Below, piece after piece: positions 7,273 through 13,226 of a stretch of DNA of 17,098 nucleotides. This DNA is from an uncultured bacterium (GTDB lineage Bacteria > Patescibacteriota > Minisyncoccia > Phycocordibacterales > UBA9973): assembly GCA_903907175.1 (NCBI GenBank), contig CAIVNB010000073.1:1-17098 (forward strand), read 5' to 3'. The notes under the pieces are model-generated. The model was not told the origin of the DNA. It ran no database searches and worked only from the letters and a program-made list of their open reading frames with translations. The stretch's first letter is position 1. The number at the start of each line of letters is the position of its first letter. Position numbers and translations under genes: made by a program.

Positions 7273-8751
7273 TTATTTTTCTAAATCTAATATTTCATCA
7301 ATACGAATCTTCCCTACAAAATCTGGCACATGAGAAACAAGAATTAAGGCACCTTGATATTTATTTATTGCTTCGGCAATTATTGGAATATGACGAAAAT
7401 TTATATGGTTAGTTGGTTCATCTAAAATAAGTAAACCTGGTCGTTCAAGCACTAACCTTGCAAATGCAACCAACCCCTTCTGCCCCTCAGAAAGACTTCC
7501 AATCTTTGTACGAATTAATTCTCCAGTAATTAAAAAACTTGCTGCTGTCGCTCTCATATGCTCTTCATTAAGTGGTACTCCCCCTGAGAGCATTGCGCTT
7601 GCAAGAGATTCGTAAACAGTATGATCAAAATTAAGAGTAGAAAAATCTTGTCGATAATAACCAACCCGGATACCCTCTAAAATTTTTGCGCCTGGAGATG
7701 TATTGTTTGCTAAGTGTTCAAGTAAAGTACTTTTTCCAATACCATTAGGTCCTCTCAAAAGTAGATGCTGATTCTTTTTTAGTTTTATATTCACTTTTCG
7801 TTTTGAGATTTTTCCACTTTTTGTATTCATGGTTGTAAAAGAAGTGATAGTAATTATATTCCCATTAATATCTGTCTGGCACGGAATAGTAAAAGCTTTG
7901 ATTGTCTTATCTTCCTTGCGTACATCTACCATATCTTCTTCCAATTCTTCCGCTTTTTCACGCATACGTTTTGCAACCAAGCGAAGTTGCCCTCCTTTGT
8001 GTGCAAATACATTCGCTTGATCTTTTTTAGCCTGAATTTCTTTTGCAAGCTGTGCGTTCTTCATATTTTCTTTTTCTACTCGAGCTGTTATTTCTTTTAA
8101 CACATTTTTATAGTTTCCTACATACTGCTCAACCTTTCGCGTATAAATATCTAAATATAAAACAGCATCCGAAAATGCGTTAAGAAAATCTGCATCGTGT
8201 GAAATAACCACAACGGTTTTTTTGTATTTAATTAAAAAATCGGTAAGGTGAGAAATGCCTGCGTGATCTAAATTATTTGTCGGCTCATCTAATAAAAGCA
8301 AATCTGGGTCCTGTATTAAAGCAGATGCGAGAAGTATGCGAGCAAGTTGACCACCAGAAAAAGTTTTTAAAATTCTATCATGGAGCTTTGTATGACCTTT
8401 TAAATTTACTACTTCTAGTACTTCATCGATACGAGGATCTATATCATAAATTTTTTTATCAAAACATTTTTCAAAAAACTCTCGCACTGTTAAATTCATA
8501 TCTTCCCGTGGAATTACTTGTTTTGCTGTGGCAATAGTTAATCCTTGTCCTCTATTTATAATTCCAGACTCTGGTTTTATTGAACCAGTAATTAAATTAA
8601 AAATTGTACTCTTGCCTGCACCATTTTGACCCATGATAGTAGTCTTTGTTCCAGAACGTAACGGAAAAGAGACCTCATTTAAAATAGGCTTACCCACTCC
8701 ATATTCAAACGACACACGGTCGAATCTTAAAATTACTTCTTCCTTTGCCAT
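7273..8751 (-). CDS. ABC-F family ATPase (ribosome-associated type)
   Basis: This is a soluble ABC-F protein: two nucleotide-binding domains and no membrane domain. Family members bind the ribosomal E site and act in translation quality control, stalled-ribosome rescue or antibiotic protection. NBD1 has Walker A GQNGAGKST (41-49), signature FSGGQ (131-135), Walker B LLLLDEPTNNLD (151-162) and switch His in SHD (184-186). A charged linker at about 215-285 matches the P-site tRNA-interaction motif region. NBD2 has Walker A GPNGIGKST (334-342), LSEGQ (420-424), LLILDEPTNH (440-449) and SHVPDF. NBD2 deviates from consensus in two places: the signature is LSEGQ, and the D-loop reads NHIN rather than NHLD. 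The 492 residues are slightly short for the family. The exact subgroup (EttA, Uup or other) cannot be decided here. Confidence 0.93.
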   Translation of the reverse strand: MAKEEVILRFDRVSFEYGVGKPILNEVSFPLRSGTKTTIMGQNGAGKSTIFNLITGSIKPESGIINRGQGLTIATAKQVIPREDMNLTVREFFEKCFDKKIYDIDPRIDEVLEVVNLKGHTKLHDRILKTFSGGQLARILLASALIQDPDLLLLDEPTNNLDHAGISHLTDFLIKYKKTVVVISHDADFLNAFSDAVLYLDIYTRKVEQYVGNYKNVLKEITARVEKENMKNAQLAKEIQAKKDQANVFAHKGGQLRLVAKRMREKAEELEEDMVDVRKEDKTIKAFTIPCQTDINGNIITITSFTTMNTKSGKISKRKVNIKLKKNQHLLLRGPNGIGKSTLLEHLANNTSPGAKILEGIRVGYYRQDFSTLNFDHTVYESLASAMLSGGVPLNEEHMRATAASFLITGELIRTKIGSLSEGQKGLVAFARLVLERPGLLILDEPTNHINFRHIPIIAEAINKYQGALILVSHVPDFVGKIRIDEILDLEK

Positions 8752-8779
8752 AAAATTAATTATTTAAAATTTTTCAAAG

Positions 8780-8821
8780 AAAAATGCCCTTAGTACGTCT
8801 TCACGCATTCGGGGCATTTTT
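8780..8821 (-). terminator. Terminator of the cold-shock gene
   Basis: A 10-bp stem (8780-8789 with 8812-8821) has a 22-nt loop. A T-run ends the hairpin when it is read on the minus strand. It begins 12 nt past the Csp stop codon and sits just upstream of the ABC-F start. Confidence 0.8.
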
Positions 8822-8832
8822 CTTTTCTACAA

Positions 8833-9033
8833 TTATACGCGAGATACTTTTGTAGCAGCTGGTCCTTTTTCACTTTGAATAACTTCAAAAGAGACGGTAT
8901 CGCCTGTTTTAAGTTCGTCAAATGTAACGCCAACTAGTTCTTTGGAGTGAAAGAAAAGGTCCTTTGCTTCGCCTTCGCGAGCTATGAAACCGAATCCTTT
9001 GTCCGTAAGAGTTTTGATTGTTCCTGTCATCAT
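8833..9033 (-). CDS. Cold-shock domain protein (CspA family)
   Basis: This single-domain OB-fold protein binds single-stranded RNA/DNA and melts RNA structure in the cytosol. Its length of 65-66 residues is typical. RNP1 is KGFGFIAR (12-19), RNP2 is DLFFHSKEL (25-33), and the C-terminal strand carries the usual VSFEV and GPAATKV. Two ATG codons stand in tandem (9033 and 9030). The second gives MTGTIK, nearer the family norm, so the true start may be 9030. The gene is monocistronic with a terminator at 8780-8821 and a probable -10 at 9101-9106. That gives a 5' UTR of about 60 nt containing a GTGT-TTAG-ACAC hairpin. Such leaders are often the thermosensing part of csp mRNAs, but that role is only inferred. 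Confidence 0.95.
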   Translation of the reverse strand: MMTGTIKTLTDKGFGFIAREGEAKDLFFHSKELVGVTFDELKTGDTVSFEVIQSEKGPAATKVSRV

Positions 9034-9100
9034 GTGATTATATTTAAATTATTTTTGCTTGAAACTTCGACGTTGTTCCTTGTGTCTAAACACGAGATAT

Positions 9101-9106
9101 AGTATA
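9101..9106 (-). promoter_or_regulatory. Probable -10 box of the csp gene
   Basis: TATACT on the minus strand lies about 68 nt upstream of the csp start. The possible -35 sequences nearby (TTATTG, TTGTCA) are at 14-16 nt or shorter spacing, so only the -10 is called. Confidence 0.4.
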
Positions 9107-9214
9107 ACACAGTCTATTGACAATAACTAGTGCTCTGTTTCTAAATTAGCTTTAAGATTTAAAAGAACTGCCCACGGTAGCAAAAAAAGTTATTTTGTGT
9201 TATTTTATATGCAC

Positions 9215-9270
9215 GCGTCGGTGGTAGAGCTTGCCCCGCCAAGGCGGGGTGAAGTCAATTACAACAGACT
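9215..9270 (+). pseudogene. Broken 5' half of tRNA-Tyr
   Basis: Bases 9215-9229 are identical to 9518-9532 of the intact tRNA-Tyr, and 9255-9270 are identical to 9536-9551. The match ends exactly at U33, one base before the anticodon GTA; the next bases lead into the GIY-YIG start codon. In the D-loop, three bases (TGG) of the intact gene are replaced by a 25-nt palindromic segment (9230-9254). There is no anticodon, T-arm or 3' acceptor strand, so it cannot make a tRNA. It is best read as the left boundary of an insertion that rebuilt an intact tRNA gene downstream. Confidence 0.9.
9230..9254. repeat. GC-rich palindrome inserted in the tRNA fragment
   Basis: CCCCGCC (9234-9240) is a perfect inverted repeat of GGCGGGG (9243-9249), flanked by CTT and AAG as weaker outer pairs. 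It replaces the TGG of the tRNA-Tyr D-loop, so its boundaries are defined by comparison with the intact copy at 9518. Confidence 0.85.
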
Positions 9271-9273
9271 AAA

Positions 9274-9516
9274 ATGTGGCAAGTTTATATTATAAAAAGT
9301 GTTAAAAATTTAAAATACTATATAGGTTGTACAAGTAACCTAGATAGAAGATTGTTTGAACACAATAATGGTTATAATATAGCTACAGAAAAAGATAGGC
9401 CTTGGACAATAGTGTATTTTGAAAAATTTAATAATCAACAAGAAGCTTTCGCTCGAGAAAAAAAGATAAAATCTTACAAAAGTGGTAATGCTTTTAAAAA
9501 ATTATTAAATAAGTAA
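9274..9516 (+). CDS. Single-domain GIY-YIG nuclease
   Basis: This 80-residue protein is almost entirely a GIY-YIG catalytic domain of the YhbQ/UvrC-N type. It has VYI at 4-6, YIG at 16-18, the catalytic Arg25 of DRRLFEH, His30-Asn31, PWTIVYFE at 43-50 and the Glu62 of REKKIKSYK, which likely binds the metal. Such stand-alone domains are Mg2+-dependent DNA nickases or cutters; some are homing enzymes. The start codon stands 3 nt after the half-tRNA, and the stop codon ends 1 nt before the intact tRNA-Tyr, so the ORF fills the whole space between the two tRNA copies. It lies on the same strand as the tRNA, with no Shine-Dalgarno sequence and no promoter of its own seen. The tight fit suggests a mobile unit targeted to the tRNA-Tyr anticodon. 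The target is inferred from position, not from sequence. Confidence 0.9.
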   Translation: MWQVYIIKSVKNLKYYIGCTSNLDRRLFEHNNGYNIATEKDRPWTIVYFEKFNNQQEAFAREKKIKSYKSGNAFKKLLNK

Positions 9517-9517
9517 T

Positions 9518-9603
9518 GCGTCGGTGGTAGAGTGGTCAATTACAACAGACTGTAAATCTGTCGCCTTAGGGCTACGAAGGTTCGAATCCTTCCCGACGCA
9601 CCA
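9518..9603 (+). tRNA. tRNA-Tyr (anticodon GTA)
   Basis: The acceptor GCGTCGG (9518-9524) pairs with CCGACGC (9593-9599), followed by discriminator A and an encoded CCA. The anticodon stem ACAGA/TCTGT encloses the loop CTGTAAA with anticodon GTA at 9552-9554. A class II variable arm (GCC/GGC stem) and a T-arm GAAGG-TTCGAAT-CCTTC are present. The 5' half duplicates the fragment at 9215. The 3' CCA is encoded here, unlike in the two tRNAs at the right edge. Transcription must come from upstream of the GIY-YIG ORF or from within it. Confidence 0.95.
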
Positions 9604-9610
9604 AAAACAA

Positions 9611-9640
9611 AAACCTCCAGCATAACCTGGAGGTTTTTTT
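9611..9640 (+). terminator. Bidirectional terminator between tRNA-Tyr and clpB
   Basis: A perfect 10-bp stem (9611-9620 with 9627-9636) with loop CATAAC is followed by T's on the plus strand and flanked by an A-run on the left. It therefore ends both the tRNA-Tyr transcript and the convergent clpB transcript, whose stop codon is at 9642-9644. Confidence 0.92.
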
Positions 9641-9641
9641 A

Positions 9642-12329
9642 TTAGGCCTTAGTTCCAGATTTAGATCGAGAATTTATATTACTTTTTATTTTACCTTTTT
9701 GATTTTCAATAATAATCTCATTGTTTTTTACCGACACCACTACAGTATCACCTTTTTTAACTCCATTTGAAATTATATAAGAAGCAACGGGATTTAAAAT
9801 TTTATTTTGAATCAAACGATTTAATGGCCTTGCCCCGTAATGTGGATTGTAACCTTCCTTGGCAAGATACTTCAATGCTTCATCTGAAATTTTTAATCCG
9901 ATATCTTTCGAAAGCAGTCTGTCTCTCACAACTTGTACTCTTAGCCCTACTATTTCTAGAATTGCCGCCTCTGGCAAAACGTCAAACACGACTATCTCAT
10001 CTAGACGATTTAAAAACTCTGGACGGAAATTGTCCTTTAATGCTTCAAGCACTTTATCTTTCATCGCACTATAGTCTTGTCTGTCAGAATTATTTGAAAA
10101 TCCAATTGATTCCATTTTTTCTACAAACTGCGAACCAATATTAGAAGTCAAGATAATAATTGTATTTTTAAAGTTTACCGCTCTGCCCTTGCCATCCGTA
10201 AGCCTCCCTTCATCGATCACTTGAAGCAACATATTAAATATCTCCGGATGTGCCTTTTCAATTTCATCAAAAAGAACTACAGCATATGGCCTATGTCGCA
10301 CTGCTTCTGTAAGTTGACCTGCCTCATCGTAACCGACATATCCTGGAGGAGAACCAATTAATTTTGAAACTGAATGTTTCTCCATGTACTCAGACATATC
10401 AACACGGATAAGCGCTCGGTCATCATTAAACATAAATTGCGCAAGGGCTTTAGTAAGTTCTGTTTTTCCAACACCAGATGGACCCAAGAAAATGAATGAA
10501 CCAATTGGCCTATTTGGATCAGAAATACCAGCACGAGAACGCCTAATAACATCTGACACTCTTTTAATAGCTACATCTTGACCGATTACTCTCTTGTTTA
10601 AATCCTCTTCCATTTTTTCTAATTTTGCTCTTTCTTCTTCAAGCATTTTCACAAGTGGAATACCTGTCCACCTAGAAACAACGTTGGCTATCTCTTCTGT
10701 GGTAATTTCTTCTTTTAAGATTCTACGTGATTTTTGTAATTTTTTAAGACGCAATAATTTTATCTCAAGTTCTTTCTTGAGGACCGGAATTTTTCCATAA
10801 CGTATTTCGGCTGCTTTTGTAAGATCTGCATGCATCTCCGCATTCTCAGCATCTATGCGTAAAGTTTCTAATTCTTTTTTAATTGTTCGAATTTCAATTA
10901 CTGTTCCTTTTTCGTTTTGCCATTTTAGTTCCAGTTCTTTGGTTTTTTCTTGCAAATTGCCTATTTCTTTATCTATCTCTTTTATTCTGTTTTTTATATT
11001 TTTATCTACAGTATTACCATTATCAATTTCTTTCTTTAATGCCTCCTTCTCGATTTCTAAACGCATAATTTTTCTATGAGCCTCTTCGAGTACTGGTGGC
11101 TTATTTTCAAGCATTATTTTGAGAGAAGAAGAAGCTTCGTCAATCAAATCAACAGCCTTGTCTGGCAAAAATCTATTTGTAATATATCTTGTAGAAAAAT
11201 TAACAGCAGAAACTATTGCATCATCAGTAATACGTACTCCATGGAAAAGCTCATATTTTTCTTTTAATCCCCTTAGTATTGCAATTGCATCTTCAACAGA
11301 TGGCTCGTCAATATAAACAGGCTGAAAACGGCGAGCTAATGCTGGATCCTTTTCAATATATTTTTGATATTCTTTTAATGTTGTCGCGCCTATTGCCCTT
11401 AATTCACCTCTTGAGAGTGCTGGTTTTAACATGTTTGAAGCATCCATTGTTCCCTCCCCGCCTCCTGCCCCAACAATAGTATGTATTTCATCTATAAATA
11501 AAATTATCTTTCCGTCAGCTTTTTCAATTTCTTTCATAATACCCTTTAATCTTTCTTCAAACTCTCCACGATATTTTGTACCAGCGATAAGGGAACCCAA
11601 ATCAAGAGAAACGAGTTCTTTATCTTTTAATGATTCAGGAATATTATTTTTTGCAATACGTTGAGCAAGACCTTCTACTACTGCAGTTTTACCAGTACCT
11701 GCTTCACCTATTAGAATAGGATTATTTTTGGTTCTACGAGAAAGTATTTGCATAATACGAGTAATCTCATTGTCGCGACCAATAACTGGATCTAATTTAT
11801 CTTCTTTTGCAAGTTTTGTAAGATTACGAGTGTATTTTAAAATTAACTTAAATTTTTTTGGCTCACTAACATCGGTAATATTTTGACTTCTTAATTCTTC
11901 AAGTACTTTTAAGACTGGCTCTTTCCCTATTCTATGTCGTGCAAGTATTTCCCTACCGTCTCCTGGAATTTCCAGCATGGCAATAAAGAGATGTTCTGTC
12001 GAAACAAAGTCATCTTTTAAATACTCTGCCAACTTTACTGAATGCTCTATCACTTGAGCAAAATCAGCATTCAAATAAATCTGATAAGCAGGAGTAAGAG
12101 TACTTTGTGATTCTGGTAATTCAATTGACTCTAACACTCCATCGGTCAGGAGCATTGTATCAACTTCCAATTTGTCTAAAATAGAATTAACCATACTTTC
12201 ATCTTGAAGAAGAAGGGCTGCAAGTAGATGAAGTGCAGAAACATGATTCTGCCCTCGTTCAATCGCAAGCTCGTGAGCTTTCTTGATTGCATCTTTAGCT
12301 TTAGTTGTAAATTTATTTAATGGTGGCAT
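9642..12329 (-). CDS. clpB: ATP-dependent disaggregase ClpB (Hsp100)
   Basis: ClpB pulls polypeptides out of aggregates through its hexameric pore, working with DnaK/DnaJ. In order: an N-terminal Clp-N domain with two repeats (about 1-150); AAA1 with Walker A GEAGTGKT (208-215) and Walker B ILFIDE (276-281); a coiled-coil middle domain (about 410-545); and AAA2 with Walker A GPSGVGKT (616-623) and Walker B VVLFDE (684-689). The C-terminal D2-small domain follows. The long middle domain, and no ClpP-binding IGF-type loop that I could recognise, favour ClpB over ClpA/ClpC. The 895 residues are a little longer than E. coli ClpB (857), with a Ser/Lys-rich tail. A TATACT box at 12364-12359 may be its -10. 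I see no complete CIRCE operator upstream. Confidence 0.95.
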   Translation of the reverse strand: MPPLNKFTTKAKDAIKKAHELAIERGQNHVSALHLLAALLLQDESMVNSILDKLEVDTMLLTDGVLESIELPESQSTLTPAYQIYLNADFAQVIEHSVKLAEYLKDDFVSTEHLFIAMLEIPGDGREILARHRIGKEPVLKVLEELRSQNITDVSEPKKFKLILKYTRNLTKLAKEDKLDPVIGRDNEITRIMQILSRRTKNNPILIGEAGTGKTAVVEGLAQRIAKNNIPESLKDKELVSLDLGSLIAGTKYRGEFEERLKGIMKEIEKADGKIILFIDEIHTIVGAGGGEGTMDASNMLKPALSRGELRAIGATTLKEYQKYIEKDPALARRFQPVYIDEPSVEDAIAILRGLKEKYELFHGVRITDDAIVSAVNFSTRYITNRFLPDKAVDLIDEASSSLKIMLENKPPVLEEAHRKIMRLEIEKEALKKEIDNGNTVDKNIKNRIKEIDKEIGNLQEKTKELELKWQNEKGTVIEIRTIKKELETLRIDAENAEMHADLTKAAEIRYGKIPVLKKELEIKLLRLKKLQKSRRILKEEITTEEIANVVSRWTGIPLVKMLEEERAKLEKMEEDLNKRVIGQDVAIKRVSDVIRRSRAGISDPNRPIGSFIFLGPSGVGKTELTKALAQFMFNDDRALIRVDMSEYMEKHSVSKLIGSPPGYVGYDEAGQLTEAVRHRPYAVVLFDEIEKAHPEIFNMLLQVIDEGRLTDGKGRAVNFKNTIIILTSNIGSQFVEKMESIGFSNNSDRQDYSAMKDKVLEALKDNFRPEFLNRLDEIVVFDVLPEAAILEIVGLRVQVVRDRLLSKDIGLKISDEALKYLAKEGYNPHYGARPLNRLIQNKILNPVASYIISNGVKKGDTVVVSVKNNEIIIENQKGKIKSNINSRSKSGTKA

Positions 12330-12346
12330 ACGTAAGTTAAAAAGTT

Positions 12347-12364
12347 AAAAGTTTATAAAGTATA
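12347..12364 (-). promoter_or_regulatory. Possible clpB -10 box within a shared AT-rich repeat
   Basis: On the minus strand TATACT (12364-12359) lies about 30 nt before the clpB ATG. The -35 candidate TTTACT (12385-12380) is only 15 nt away. The box lies in plus-strand AAAGTTTATAAAGTA, which recurs just upstream of infB (15016-15030). Confidence 0.35.
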
Positions 12365-12407
12365 AGATCATATTTTGAAAGTAAAACACTACTACATGAA
12401 GATTACA

Positions 12408-13223
12408 TTAAGGTTTTAGTGTTTCTGTTTTGGGATTTAAGGCATTAATTATGTCTCCAATAGAAACAAATGACGTTGTGTCGCTATTTAAAGAAATTCC
12501 TAAGACATTTCCATCTAAATCAGAAACAAGTCCTCCGGCAGTCGATTTCGTTACATTAATTTTTAAATCTTTCGAACCTTCAAAAATAAAGGAAGAAATT
12601 GTACTACCTATTACCAGAATCTTCTGTCCTGCTTTCATTTTGCTCAAATCTCCGAAAACTGGAAGAGTATAAGCTAATTTATTTTTTTCATCAAGCGGAG
12701 CTCCTGTTTTCAAAAAAGAAAAACCATTCTTATTAGTAGAAACAAACTCAGCTTTAAATTTTCCACTATTATTTTTTACATAGTAAACTCCTTTGTCAGG
12801 AACTAGGCTTGCATCAACAACAATGATTCCTTCACTCGAAACCACAAACCCCCTTCCAGCTGAAACTTCTATGGTTTTGGTAGCTGAAGTATTTGTGGTA
12901 GTAGTATCACCACCCTCAGTAGGTAAAACGCTTTCATCGGGTACTTCTTTGGTAATTGTAAATATTGCTGACTCATTTTTCGCTATAGCATCAACGACTA
13001 AATCTTCCTCTTTTATCACAACAGTTTGGGTAGTCGGCTTACCTTCTATTTGTACAATTTTTTCTATTGTTTGTTTAACAACACGATTAATTGGCTCTCT
13101 AACAGAATCTGGCGCTTGTTGTAACAAGGTAACAGTAACTATGCCTGTGGCAATAGAGGTAATAAAACTAATGAGTATTGCAAGTAATATTAATTGTGAT
13201 TTATTTAATTCTTTTACATCCAT
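12408..13223 (-). CDS. Membrane-anchored HtrA-like pseudoprotease
   Basis: The 271-residue protein has a short cytosolic N-terminus, one membrane helix (about 11-34), a linker, and a domain at about 117-262 that follows the trypsin-like HtrA/DegP pattern. GRGFVVSSEG (123-132) corresponds to the usual GSGFIISxDG, and GDLSKMKAGQKILVIG (191-206) to the usual GDSxxLxVGxxVxAIG. TAGGLVSDLDGNVLGI (228-243) corresponds to the GNSGGPLxxxxGxVIGI segment. All three catalytic positions appear lost: the His region reads VDASLV (136-141), the Asp region NGFSFLK (166-172), and the Ser is Ala229. No PDZ domain follows. It starts 3 nt after the desulfurase stop, so the two are probably co-transcribed. A binding or scaffolding role at the outer face of the membrane is inference. 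The family assignment rests on motif order, not on a search. Confidence 0.72.
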   Translation of the reverse strand: MDVKELNKSQLILLAILISFITSIATGIVTVTLLQQAPDSVREPINRVVKQTIEKIVQIEGKPTTQTVVIKEEDLVVDAIAKNESAIFTITKEVPDESVLPTEGGDTTTTNTSATKTIEVSAGRGFVVSSEGIIVVDASLVPDKGVYYVKNNSGKFKAEFVSTNKNGFSFLKTGAPLDEKNKLAYTLPVFGDLSKMKAGQKILVIGSTISSFIFEGSKDLKINVTKSTAGGLVSDLDGNVLGISLNSDTTSFVSIGDIINALNPKTETLKP

Positions 13224-13226
13224 CCA

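Noticed and set aside
9215..9603. Group I intron in tRNA-Tyr
   Set aside because: The downstream tRNA is complete without splicing, and the ORF leaves no room for an intron core.
9767..10144. Plus-strand ORFs opposite clpB
   Set aside because: They are antisense to AAA2 and the C-terminal domain of ClpB and have no motifs.
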